From: Muribaculaceae bacterium
GTDB lineage: Bacteria > Pseudomonadota > Alphaproteobacteria > Rs-D84
Reading direction: 5' to 3'
Assembly (NCBI GenBank): GCA_023665245.1
Contig: JAMPEH010000016.1
Coordinates: forward strand, 1-30,803
Length of the DNA stretch: 30,803 nucleotides
Both the position numbers and the translations under genes were made by a program. This document shows, piece by piece, positions 16,914 to 25,751 of the stretch. The first letter of the stretch is position 1, and every line of letters starts with the position of its first letter. The notes below the pieces were generated by a model, which saw nothing but the letters and a program-made list of their open reading frames with translations, searched no databases and was not told the origin of the DNA.

Positions 16914-17891
16914 ATGAATAAATACCTGAGTATAATTGTACCCTGCTACAATGCGGTTCCTTATCTGGACAGATGTGTTAATTCGCTGCTTGCACAAACA
17001 ATTGGCTATGAACACATGGAAATGATATTTGTAAACGATGCATCCACGGATAACACCTTGGATGTATTACTTGGCTATGAAAAGAAATATGAGGAAAATA
17101 TCATTGTGATTAATTGTGAAAAGAACGGCAGACAGGGAACAGCAAGAAATATTGGCATGTCATATGCGACAACAGAGTATATGACATTTTTAGATGTTGA
17201 TGATGAATTACATCCGGATGCCCTAAAATGTATGCTTGACTATATGCAAATGTCTCCCTGTGATTTTGTAATGTGTGATTATAAGCAGGTATATACAGAA
17301 GCTGATAAGGGTGGGTTAATATGTTCCGATGCACAATATATAAATATGCTTGACATGCAGGCAAAACGCAGATATATCCTAGAGCATGGGTGGCGGACTG
17401 CAGTGTGGGGAAAGCTTTACCGTAAGGAGTTTTTGGAAGAAAATGGGATATATTTTCCTGAAAATATAACAATGGAGGATATTTATTTTTCAGAGCTTTG
17501 TATGTTGTATGCGACAAATATTATATACATTCCTGAGCAATATTATTACTATTATTATAATCCTAATGGAACCATGTTCTCAGATAAAATTCTAACATAT
17601 TATATGGATACACCAAAGGTACAGAGTATGGTAACAAAGCGGGTTATCAGTGAGGAACTTCTTAATGATTGTACATTAGAGTTTCAGGTGTTACATTTTG
17701 TTAAAGCATTCATGGAGCCAGTGGACAGAATGCTTGCAGACAAGCATTTTTATAGTGAGGATAATCTTAATTGGATACGGGAAGATATCCATAAGTGTTT
17801 TCCTGATATTGATACGAATCCATATTTGCTTCAGGATCAATCGCCTAAGATGCAGCGATATTTAGAAATTTTAAAGGGAGGAATTGTGTGA
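16914..17891 (+). CDS. GT2 glycosyltransferase, tandem paralog
   Basis: This 325-aa GT-A family 2 enzyme has NDAS at 41-44 and DVDD at 94-97. Its first 80 residues are almost the same as those of the gene at 15873. The acceptor-side half is divergent and includes a Tyr-rich run at about 203-210. This pattern suggests the same or a similar donor but a different acceptor. The start has an AAGGAGAG site. The TGA stop overlaps the GTG start of the next gene (17888), so the two are translationally coupled. Confidence 0.85.
   Translation: MNKYLSIIVPCYNAVPYLDRCVNSLLAQTIGYEHMEMIFVNDASTDNTLDVLLGYEKKYEENIIVINCEKNGRQGTARNIGMSYATTEYMTFLDVDDELHPDALKCMLDYMQMSPCDFVMCDYKQVYTEADKGGLICSDAQYINMLDMQAKRRYILEHGWRTAVWGKLYRKEFLEENGIYFPENITMEDIYFSELCMLYATNIIYIPEQYYYYYYNPNGTMFSDKILTYYMDTPKVQSMVTKRVISEELLNDCTLEFQVLHFVKAFMEPVDRMLADKHFYSEDNLNWIREDIHKCFPDIDTNPYLLQDQSPKMQRYLEILKGGIV
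17076..17150 (+). repeat. 75-bp near-identical direct repeat, copy 2
   Basis: Partner of 16035-16109, lying 1,041 bases downstream in the same orientation and in the same reading frame of the tandem GT2 paralog. Three mismatches separate the copies. Confidence 0.9.
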
Positions 17892-20161
17892 GGCTGGATA
17901 TATTAATCGCTGTTGCCGAGAAAGGCGGAGTGGAAAATGTAGTAAACAATACGATACCATATTTACAACAGCAGGGTATCATGGTTCGTATTGTTCAGGT
18001 TATATGGGAGGGGGAATCATGGGCAGATGATGAAATACCGTTTTATCATCTCATAGATGAAAGAGATGTAAGCACGGGCAGAGATATGATAAATGCTTAT
18101 AAAGAATTTCTCCAAAATACATATGTTCCTGATACGATTCTTGCTACGGCATGGCCATTAATGAGCCGTGTAGGAAAAAAAGCTGTGTCGGAATTGGACT
18201 GCACGGATGTAACTATTATTTCATGGTTGCATCATGCACCAATTATTAATTATGAGCGTTCGAAATTTGGCGGATTTGAAGACCTTAAGATGGCTGACGG
18301 GCATATAGCGATAAGCGAGAAGATATATGACGAAATAAAAGGGAATATTCCGGATGCTTTTGTGTGCAGGGTTCATAATCCTGTAGATATAAAAAAATAT
18401 TCGTGTAAGGTGAGGACAACAGCAGATAATGTTTATAAGCTGTGTTATGTTGGGCGTATCAGTCCGGAAAAGCGATTGGATCTAATAATAAAAGCATTGG
18501 AAAAATTGGGAACGGCATATGAGCTTTTTATTATAGGAGCTGATTCGGATACATATGCTGACAGTATGAAAATGCTTGCTTTGGAGCTGGGCGTTGCAAA
18601 TAATATAACATGGTATGGATGGCAGCAGGAGCCGTGGCATATTGCACAAAAAGCAGATGTTGTTATAATGTCCTCTGACGCTGAGGGATTTCCGTTAGTG
18701 GCAATTGAAGCGTTGGCAAATGGGCTGCCGGTTCTTACGACTCCGGTAAGCGGCGTCAAAGAGTTGATATGTGACGGAGAAAATGGGTATATGTATCCGT
18801 TTGGCGATTATGAAAGTCTGGCATGTATGATAAAGGATATCAATGAGGGGAAAAAGGCTTTGCCAGCTTCTGACATATGCCGTCAAAGCGTGCAACAATA
18901 TGAATTCCATACGGCAGTGAAAGAGTTTCACGAAAAAATAAATGAGCTGATTGCGGGAATTGAAGAACCTAAGGCAATCAACCATGCAAAGCGGCAGAAG
19001 CAGGCAGTTTCGGAATGGAACAAAAGATATTTGGAAGCAGAAAAACGATACATAAGCCGTGTTGATGCACTGATTAAAGAAGGCACTCCGGATGCCTACG
19101 AAAAAATTTGTGAAATGTTCGAAGGAACGGAAGGTATGTCCGAGGAGGAAATGATTGCAACAGGCAAAATTCCCCTTGCGGTTTTCAGGGGAAGAACAGA
19201 GATGTCGTATCTGATTCAGGCTGTAAACATATATTACAGGGAGCAGGCGACTGGGGAGGCAGTTACTGTTTTCGACCATGGTAATAGTCTCCAGGATATT
19301 ATAGATGTTATGAATCAGGTCAGGTTTTTGCTTTGGGAGCTGGAATTTTTTAAAAGCGATGAAGCTCTTGTTGGATATTTGAAAAGTAACAAAATTTCTG
19401 CACAAATGTTATCCTATTTGGCGGAACCATGCCTGAAAGAGCTTCGCAAGATGATTGCTGATAACTGTTATGAGAGAACTGACAGGGAATTAAATCGTCA
19501 TGCAGGAAAAAAGGTGGCATTTATTCTGTGTGTTAATAATGATGTTTATATGCAGGAGGCATTGTATTTTATAAATAAGCTTGAGGTGCCCTACGGCTGT
19601 GAAGTAGAGATTCTGACAATACAGGATGCAAAAAGCATGACGGGCGGATACAATGAAGGAATGAATGCATCGGACGCAAAATATAAGGTGTATCTGCATC
19701 AGGATGTGTTTATCGTAAATCCGTATTTCATATATGATATATTAGATATATTTGAAAATCCTGACGTGGGAATGATAGGAGCTGTAGGATTTGCTAAGGT
19801 ATGTGGGTTTGCCATGGATCAGGTTTTGGGATTTTGGAAGGAAACTGGTAAAACTTATAGTGCAAATGCTTATGGAACGAGTTTATGCAAATTTGGAGAA
19901 ATGTCCGCTGAATATGAGAGTGTACAGGTTGTTGATGGAATGTTGATGGTTACACAATATGATATACCGTGGCGTGAGGACTTGTTTGATAAATGGGATA
20001 TGTATGATATGTCCCAAAGTATTGAGTTTCGCAGAGCGGGCTATGATGTAGTAATACCAAATGTGAAGCTGCCATGGTGTCTGCATGATGAGGGGTTTGT
20101 GAATATGGTTCATTATTATGAAGAACTGGATAAGCTTAAGCGGGAATATTATCTTAACTGA
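17888..20161 (+). CDS. GT4 glycosyltransferase fused to a StrF-like domain
   Basis: The 757-aa product starts with a GT-B family 4 enzyme (about 1-350): a GGVENVV glycine-rich loop near the N-terminus, YVGRISPEKR at the start of the donor-binding half, and the E-X7-E motif in SDAEGFPLVAIEA at about 265-285. From about 365 onward it matches the 3086 fusion protein. It shares the middle helical region (ICEMFE, SYLIQAVNIYYREQ) and then the StrF/Glyco_tranf_2_5 domain at about 543-757 with HQDVFIV, PWREDLFDKWD and WCLHD. Translation begins at GTG overlapping the previous stop, after GGAGGA. It may add two sugars. The fold of its first half differs from that of its paralog, which makes this a domain swap. 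Confidence 0.85.
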   Translation: MRLDILIAVAEKGGVENVVNNTIPYLQQQGIMVRIVQVIWEGESWADDEIPFYHLIDERDVSTGRDMINAYKEFLQNTYVPDTILATAWPLMSRVGKKAVSELDCTDVTIISWLHHAPIINYERSKFGGFEDLKMADGHIAISEKIYDEIKGNIPDAFVCRVHNPVDIKKYSCKVRTTADNVYKLCYVGRISPEKRLDLIIKALEKLGTAYELFIIGADSDTYADSMKMLALELGVANNITWYGWQQEPWHIAQKADVVIMSSDAEGFPLVAIEALANGLPVLTTPVSGVKELICDGENGYMYPFGDYESLACMIKDINEGKKALPASDICRQSVQQYEFHTAVKEFHEKINELIAGIEEPKAINHAKRQKQAVSEWNKRYLEAEKRYISRVDALIKEGTPDAYEKICEMFEGTEGMSEEEMIATGKIPLAVFRGRTEMSYLIQAVNIYYREQATGEAVTVFDHGNSLQDIIDVMNQVRFLLWELEFFKSDEALVGYLKSNKISAQMLSYLAEPCLKELRKMIADNCYERTDRELNRHAGKKVAFILCVNNDVYMQEALYFINKLEVPYGCEVEILTIQDAKSMTGGYNEGMNASDAKYKVYLHQDVFIVNPYFIYDILDIFENPDVGMIGAVGFAKVCGFAMDQVLGFWKETGKTYSANAYGTSLCKFGEMSAEYESVQVVDGMLMVTQYDIPWREDLFDKWDMYDMSQSIEFRRAGYDVVIPNVKLPWCLHDEGFVNMVHYYEELDKLKREYYLN

Positions 20162-20246
20162 AACTGTTAGTCGATGTAATTGGAGTGCGTTGGTTTTTTA
20201 TGGTTATAGTAACATGTGCAAATTTGCTGAGAGGAGAATTTAAAAG

Positions 20247-21416
20247 ATGAAAATTAATTTATTCAAGGTAAGCAACATGATTCATGATTTGGTAAGTAGA
20301 GAGGGATTATCTGTGCAGGATATAGAGAAAATCCAGACCCTGATGCAACAGGTAAATACAATTGTGTTTCATAATCCGACGCTTAAGTTTCAGGTGCCAC
20401 ATGATTGTACAACAGATGCAGGTATGAAGGAATTTCAAAGTGAGACGGAACATATCTTAAGGCTGTGGGATGAGTTTCAAAAACTCAGTGCCACAAATTT
20501 TGCAAATAAGCAATTTGCGGAAATATATGTTTTTTTTAAATATGTTGATTCTGAGATAATTTATGAAAAAATTGTAGCACACTTTGAGAGCTTGCCTGTT
20601 GAGATAAAGGAACACTTTGTAGATATGCAAAAAGGCTTCCCGTTTATGAGAGCAAACTTGGATTATAGGGAAAAGGATTACTCTTTAATTAAGCAGTATG
20701 TGGATGTTATGTGCAGCAGAGTGGAAGATTACAAATGGTTATATGATAATTTGAGTGATTGGCGTTCCAAGGTAACGTTAAATGAAATTATAAACTATTG
20801 GTTTTCGTTTGATATGGATAGATTATGGCGTTTACAGGAAGGTATTTTCCCGGAATATTATGACTTGGATTTGTTGGAGTGCAGTTCCGGTGAGGTGCTT
20901 GTTGATTGTGGGGCATATTCGGGAGATTCTGCGGTGGATTTTATAAATACATATGGTGAATATAAAAGAATATATTGCTATGAGCTTACACCGGAAATTT
21001 ACAAGCTGTTGGCGACAAACTTGTCAGGAGTAGATAAAGTCATATTGAAAAACAAAGGTGTAGGTGACAAAAATGAGACAATTTATATAGAGGACAATGT
21101 GGATTCGGGTAACAGTATCACAAGGGAGGGGAACTGTCCTGTGGAGCTTGTAACCTTGGATGATGATATTGATGAGCCTGTTACTTGTATAAAAATGGAT
21201 ATAGAGGGTGCGGAAAAGGCGGCTCTTTGTGGTGCAAGAAATCATATCGTGAATGAAAAACCAAAGCTGCTCATATCTGCATACCATAATCCGGAGGATA
21301 TTTTTGAGATTCCGAAACTGATTACAGATATGAGGGATGATTATAAGCTGTATTTAAGGTATGATGGAAAACCGGGCTTAATCTGGTCCTGCGATTATGT
21401 GGTATATGCGTTATAA
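20247..21416 (+). CDS. FkbM-family methyltransferase, copy 2
   Basis: This 389-aa protein is a full-length paralog of the gene at 5392, with the same unassigned helical N-terminal half and FkbM domain. Visible motifs are VDCGAYSGDSA at about 218-228, CYELTP, and KMDIEGAE at about 315-322. Similarity runs from the first residues to the common YAL end. It follows the GT4-StrF fusion, as copy 1 follows the GT2-StrF fusion. The likely role is O-methylation of a sugar. The stop lies only 14 bases from the 3' end of the convergent gene at 21431, so the two transcripts must run into each other or terminate within coding DNA. Confidence 0.85.
   Translation: MKINLFKVSNMIHDLVSREGLSVQDIEKIQTLMQQVNTIVFHNPTLKFQVPHDCTTDAGMKEFQSETEHILRLWDEFQKLSATNFANKQFAEIYVFFKYVDSEIIYEKIVAHFESLPVEIKEHFVDMQKGFPFMRANLDYREKDYSLIKQYVDVMCSRVEDYKWLYDNLSDWRSKVTLNEIINYWFSFDMDRLWRLQEGIFPEYYDLDLLECSSGEVLVDCGAYSGDSAVDFINTYGEYKRIYCYELTPEIYKLLATNLSGVDKVILKNKGVGDKNETIYIEDNVDSGNSITREGNCPVELVTLDDDIDEPVTCIKMDIEGAEKAALCGARNHIVNEKPKLLISAYHNPEDIFEIPKLITDMRDDYKLYLRYDGKPGLIWSCDYVVYAL
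20382..20414 (+). repeat. 33-bp exact direct repeat, copy 2 (in FkbM copy 2)
   Basis: Identical to 5527-5559 and in the same orientation. It is part of the broader FkbM paralogy. Confidence 0.9.
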
Positions 21417-21430
21417 ATTATAAATATTAT

Positions 21431-23473
21431 TTACACGATTTTGGCAATAATCTGACTCTCATAAACAGGGTCAGAAAGCTCAGCAACGATATTTCCGCCT
21501 GCTACCTCGTTGTTATATTTGCCTGCTACCTGAGTTCTGCCGCCTGTGCCCTTGTTCATCCATTCGTACTCCATGTCAATGTGACCGATGTCGAGTGCCT
21601 GGAAGCCTGACATGGTTAAGTCGTAGGCGAGCACAGTTGCCGTCATGCCAAGGGAGATGAGCACCAGTCTGTCTTTGTCACATTGGAGTGCAAATGCCAG
21701 CAGGTCATCGTATTTATCAAAGGCATTTTCGGCAGGAGCAAGAATACGCTTAATATCAAGTGCATTGTCAAATAAATCATTTCCAATGCCCATACGTGTC
21801 TGTTCGCCCTCAATGATGAGAAGCTTTTGCTTATCCCATATCCGGCGTAAATCGGCAAAGCGTTTCCTTGGTGCGTCTGTCATATTATCTGCCCACATGG
21901 CATATGGTCTGGTCAGATATGTATTGCAGTATGTATGGTCCATATCCAGTAGGGCATAATGCTCCTGACGGATTTCCTCGTTCAGATAAGTTCTGATTTC
22001 GGCTTTGCCTTGATTGTTGTATTTTGACAGGTCTCCATAATTATCCGCAATACCGATTAAAATACGTTCATCCTTTGTTTGTAAAACCTCTTTGAGACGT
22101 TTGGCAAGCTTTTCGTTTACGGATTGAAACTGCTGTCTGTAACGCTTGGCAATCATGTCAAATTCGCCGTCACCAAAACGGCACAAAGATTTTTTCTCAT
22201 TGATAATCTTTTCTATGGTAATGTCAAACGGCTCGATTGTAGGGAACATGCCGTCCTTAAAGTCACTGATTTCATATTTCAGGTTATTAACCGTACAATC
22301 CATAATATATTGGTCTGTCAAAATCTGATTGATTCGGTCTGCTATTTGTGTCATTGCATTTTCAAATACACTCTTTTCGGCATATATCTCAGAGTGTGCC
22401 TGACAATCTGCGTTATCTAAAGCCACAGTTCCTGTTTGCAATTCATCAAAAATAGGGCTTCCAAAGCCTGATATTATTTCTATGCCGAACAGTGTTGCCA
22501 TATCCATATAAGTCATATTTTCATTGCTATGGGTTGTTATATATGCATTTACCTGTGCAAATAAAGGACGCATGTCGGCTATTGAACCAACATAGAGATT
22601 GATATAACAATTATATGATTCGTAATTTGAAAAAACATCCTGAAGCTTGGCAAGCCGGTTTTCCGTATTTTCATCTTCGGGTACATATATGAGAAGCTCG
22701 TAATTGGTATCGGAATATGATTTTGCAAAAGCATCGATCACGTTTTCCCATATCGGATAATCCTGCTCAAAGTCAGGAATCAATAAATATATTTTTTCTT
22801 CGCCTGTATTTTCCTTATGTACCGGGGGTATGTCAATTGGTGTAAGCCTGCGGATTTCCTCTGTTGCCGAAGATGTGCACAACCGTAAAAAGCTGTCAGC
22901 ATTACTGCAAAGAAGCTTGGTCTTTCCTGTAATCTTTTCGGCACTCCAATTCCACCATTGGATAAAATTAAATACCTCGGTTTCCTCATTTGAAAACCGC
23001 CAACCGATGACCTTTGCAGGATTTCCTGCTACAATGGCATAGCTTGGCACATCATTTGTTACAACAGAGCCGCATCTGACAAGTGCACCGTTGCCGATTG
23101 TTACCCCGGTTGAAATGATTACATGGGATTCTATGCAGCAGTCATTCATGATTATGACCTGTCGGTTTTGTCTTACATGATCTGAGGATTTTTCCTGTTT
23201 TGAGTCATTTGTCAGGTTTTGGGACGGACACTTGTAATTGGAAGCAGGTTCAATGATTATATGTACATTTGAACCAATGGAAGTATATCTGCCAATTTGT
23301 AAAAGATATGGAAGATTATTTGTCATATCTGCCGTAATAAAAAGGCTGTTTACACGGCTTCCCCTGCCGATTGTATATATTGGAAATAATTTGCTTTGGC
23401 GTAATATATCATCATAGCATATATAGTCATTGTCATAGGAACGGTTCTTTATTTCAAACTTAAATTCGTTCAT
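21431..23473 (-). CDS. Hexapeptide acyltransferase fused to a GT-D (DUF1792) glycosyltransferase
   Basis: The product is 680 aa. About residues 25-200 form a left-handed beta-helix acyltransferase of the CatB/Vat type, with IGRYTSIGSNVHI, VTIGNGALV and the GNPAKVIGWRF end motif. About 225-360 form a Rossmann-like region resembling a GT-B half. About 410-680 form a GT-D/DUF1792 domain with RFGDGEF, IEGEQTRMG and a D-M-E metal motif near the C-terminus. The characterised GT-D enzyme glucosylates the streptococcal adhesin Fap1, so a role in protein glycosylation is plausible. The frame is open from 23488, but GGAGGA at 23486-23481 lies 7 bases before the ATG at 23473, which I take as the start. 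It is the last gene of a three-gene minus operon. Confidence 0.82.
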   Translation of the reverse strand: MNEFKFEIKNRSYDNDYICYDDILRQSKLFPIYTIGRGSRVNSLFITADMTNNLPYLLQIGRYTSIGSNVHIIIEPASNYKCPSQNLTNDSKQEKSSDHVRQNRQVIIMNDCCIESHVIISTGVTIGNGALVRCGSVVTNDVPSYAIVAGNPAKVIGWRFSNEETEVFNFIQWWNWSAEKITGKTKLLCSNADSFLRLCTSSATEEIRRLTPIDIPPVHKENTGEEKIYLLIPDFEQDYPIWENVIDAFAKSYSDTNYELLIYVPEDENTENRLAKLQDVFSNYESYNCYINLYVGSIADMRPLFAQVNAYITTHSNENMTYMDMATLFGIEIISGFGSPIFDELQTGTVALDNADCQAHSEIYAEKSVFENAMTQIADRINQILTDQYIMDCTVNNLKYEISDFKDGMFPTIEPFDITIEKIINEKKSLCRFGDGEFDMIAKRYRQQFQSVNEKLAKRLKEVLQTKDERILIGIADNYGDLSKYNNQGKAEIRTYLNEEIRQEHYALLDMDHTYCNTYLTRPYAMWADNMTDAPRKRFADLRRIWDKQKLLIIEGEQTRMGIGNDLFDNALDIKRILAPAENAFDKYDDLLAFALQCDKDRLVLISLGMTATVLAYDLTMSGFQALDIGHIDMEYEWMNKGTGGRTQVAGKYNNEVAGGNIVAELSDPVYESQIIAKIV

Positions 23474-23524
23474 TCGGTTTTCCTCCATATATTATTGCCT
23501 GAATTGCGGCTTGGACTGTCTTTT

Positions 23525-24481
23525 TTAATCTGTTTTACTGTCTTTTACCTGTTTTAAAAGCTCTGTATACTTAGCTGCAAGAGCCTCCACGTTGTGGCAA
23601 TAATTTTTCAGTGCATTGACTTCGCTATTATGCGTATATTTGAGCTGTAAATATTCGTCTGGGAGATTGACAGGGTTTTTGATAACCTCTATTTCTGCAT
23701 CTGTCATTAAATAAAGTGTTGCCAATGTTTGAAGCAAATCTGTGGTCAGGGGAGCTCCGTTTTTCACCTGTTCATAAATAACACCCCAATGGAACCCATT
23801 GACCTCATATCTGTCCGGGATGGTCAGAAGGTTCGTGTATCCAATCAGTGCTTTGGATTTGATCTGTTCCTCACTTCGTATCGGAAAATGGGCAAGCCTT
23901 AAATCAGGAAAGTGAAAATTTCCGTGTTCTTTAGAAAAGATTGCTGCATGATTTCCATCGAACACATGAAAGCCCTCTTCCTGTGTTAGTGCTGACGGAA
24001 TCATTACCTTGCTGTGTGTGCTGATTGCGTCAGAAAAGCAGAACGTCTGTCTTTTTGCAACATTTCGTTCATTTTTGTTGTCATAATCTGTTGGAAAATA
24101 TACACGCCACGTAACATAATAAAGGGAATCCCTGCTTAAGGAGGCGAGAGAAGCTTTTGCAGCATCCATGGTTATGGTTTCGTTTGCGGGAATAAAGATT
24201 TCATCGTCATCAAGCAAGATAATGAAATCAGAAGGATATTTTTCATACACGTAGGCACACAGATTGTCCATTTTCTTAGCCTGTGCGTGTTGTATTTCAG
24301 TATCGTTTATAATTTCAATATTAAATCCTTCTTCTTGCAATGAGTTCAGTATTTCGACTGTGCGGTCTGTACTCATATTATCTAAGAAAACAAACTGGTC
24401 AATTAACCAGCTGTTTCCACGTACAGTTGCCTCAATAACATCAGCAGCATTTTTAATTACTCCAATTGCGGTTGTTTTCAT
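23525..24481 (-). CDS. GT2 glycosyltransferase (WaaE-like branch)
   Basis: This 318-aa family 2 enzyme belongs to the compact branch that begins with a short strand, A-I-G-V-I-K-N, followed by FLDNMSTDRTVEIL and a metal-binding LLDDDE at about residue 93. It resembles the LPS-core beta-glucosyltransferase group and many stand-alone bacterial GT2 proteins. The C-terminal third is helical. Its ribosome site AAGGAG lies inside the last codons of the preceding gene, whose stop is 3 bases before this ATG, so the two are coupled. Substrates are unknown. Confidence 0.82.
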   Translation of the reverse strand: MKTTAIGVIKNAADVIEATVRGNSWLIDQFVFLDNMSTDRTVEILNSLQEEGFNIEIINDTEIQHAQAKKMDNLCAYVYEKYPSDFIILLDDDEIFIPANETITMDAAKASLASLSRDSLYYVTWRVYFPTDYDNKNERNVAKRQTFCFSDAISTHSKVMIPSALTQEEGFHVFDGNHAAIFSKEHGNFHFPDLRLAHFPIRSEEQIKSKALIGYTNLLTIPDRYEVNGFHWGVIYEQVKNGAPLTTDLLQTLATLYLMTDAEIEVIKNPVNLPDEYLQLKYTHNSEVNALKNYCHNVEALAAKYTELLKQVKDSKTD

Positions 24482-24484
24482 AGA

Positions 24485-25531
24485 CTACTCCTTTTCAAAT
24501 AAATAAGTTTGTAAAGCTACATTAAAATTCTTGACAAGCTCTTCTGTAAGCGGTGTATCGAGAATTTTGATGTAAATGCTGTCCAATTCAGATGTGTTTT
24601 TTGCAATATATGGATTTAACCGTATATTTGGGAAAGACTCTAAAAGTGTATTTTTTAAAAGCTGTAATTCGTCAAAAGTAAGAATAAGTCCTTTTTTAAT
24701 GATTATTTCAATGGTCAGGCAAAATCCCCAATAAAAAAACATGAATTCCAGTTCATCAGAATATGTTTTCATGAATCCCCTGTCTGCTACATCTTCAATC
24801 AGGATCAGCCATACCTGAAGATTGTCAAATTTGTGTATATTCCAGTCGGAGTTGACAGTGTTGGTTGGTCTTTGGAGATAATAATGTAAAACGGCATCTA
24901 CGTAAACATGTTTTTTTTCGTATAAACGAACAGGCAAAGTAAAAGAGGGTTCTTCACATATTAAATGTGGGGCAAACTGTATATCATTGTCTTTGATTAA
25001 TGACATGCGGTATAATTTATTCCAACAGCCTAATGTGAAATTTTCCATATCTGCTATCAGGTAATGTCTCTTTATATTTTCTGGATCCATTATCCGGAGA
25101 TAACTGCCGTTTCCTTGTTGTATGTATTCTCCTGAATCAGATGTGTCGTACACCATTTTATAGGGATGCTCCACTACATCAGCATCTTTTTCCTTTGCTA
25201 TATTATATAGTATTTCCATAGCCTGATATGCAAGCCAGTCGTCTGCATCGCAGAACATCAAATATTCGCCGCTGGCATAAGAAATACCTATGTTTCTGGC
25301 ACCACCCTGTCGTACATTTTGTTCTAAGGGGATTAAAATAATTGTATCAGGAAATTGTTGTTCATAGCGTTTCAGTACTTGCAAGGTTGCACCGTTATCT
25401 GTAGATGCATCATCTACAAGTATTATTTCTATATTTTCAAGTCCTATGGTTTGGTTCAAAAGATGTTCCATACATTGGTCTAAATATTCGGATACATTAT
25501 AACAGGGTACAACAACACTTATCTTTTTCAT
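24485..25531 (-). CDS. GT2 glycosyltransferase
   Basis: This 348-aa GT-A family 2 enzyme begins MKKISVVVPCYN. It has VDDASTDN at about 40-47 and a DADD at about 96-99. It is related to the GT2 proteins of the plus strand but clearly more distant. The frame extends to a TTG at 25534. I prefer the ATG at 25531, which is 9 bases from a perfect AAAGGAGG. It is the first gene of the minus operon, driven by the promoter at about 25585-25614. Confidence 0.85.
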   Translation of the reverse strand: MKKISVVVPCYNVSEYLDQCMEHLLNQTIGLENIEIILVDDASTDNGATLQVLKRYEQQFPDTIILIPLEQNVRQGGARNIGISYASGEYLMFCDADDWLAYQAMEILYNIAKEKDADVVEHPYKMVYDTSDSGEYIQQGNGSYLRIMDPENIKRHYLIADMENFTLGCWNKLYRMSLIKDNDIQFAPHLICEEPSFTLPVRLYEKKHVYVDAVLHYYLQRPTNTVNSDWNIHKFDNLQVWLILIEDVADRGFMKTYSDELEFMFFYWGFCLTIEIIIKKGLILTFDELQLLKNTLLESFPNIRLNPYIAKNTSELDSIYIKILDTPLTEELVKNFNVALQTYLFEKE

Positions 25532-25584
25532 CAAGGACTGCCTCCTTTAATCTGTTAATGGGAAACCGTTATTTTAACATGTAC

Positions 25585-25614
25585 AGTATAACATAGCAGG
25601 ACTGTTTTACGCAA
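25585..25614 (-). promoter_or_regulatory. Extended -10 promoter for the minus-strand GT operon
   Basis: On the minus strand, TTGCGT (25614-25609), an 18-base spacer and TATACT (25590-25585), with TG one base before the -10 box. It is placed about 54 bases upstream of the ATG at 25531. It is divergent from the plus-strand promoter at 25680-25708. Confidence 0.6.
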
Positions 25615-25679
25615 TATTTTAGCTGGTGGAGATACTATATGGACAACAAAAATAAATGTATTTCCTTAAATGCTATGTG

Positions 25680-25708
25680 TTGCAAAACATTAAGGTGCAG
25701 TTTATAAT
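25680..25708 (+). promoter_or_regulatory. Sigma-A-type promoter for the plus-strand CgeB-type gene
   Basis: TTGCAA (25680-25685), a 17-base spacer and a perfect TATAAT (25703-25708). Transcription would start near 25715, giving a leader of about 37 bases before the ATG at 25752. Together with the promoter at 25585-25614, this explains the 220-base divergent gap. Confidence 0.65.
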
Positions 25709-25751
25709 AAATTTGTTTGAATCATGTAAAAAATTATAAGGAAATATGCCG

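Noticed and set aside
18695..19405. Long antisense open frame of 236 codons opposite the GT4-StrF gene
   Set aside because: It lies wholly within a well-supported gene, has no ribosome site that I can see and no recognisable motif. Its Cys/Phe/His-rich composition is typical of a shadow frame.
20180..20210. Possible promoter TTGGAG/TATAGT before FkbM copy 2
   Set aside because: The 19-base spacer and weak -35 box are not convincing, and the gene fits in the upstream operon.
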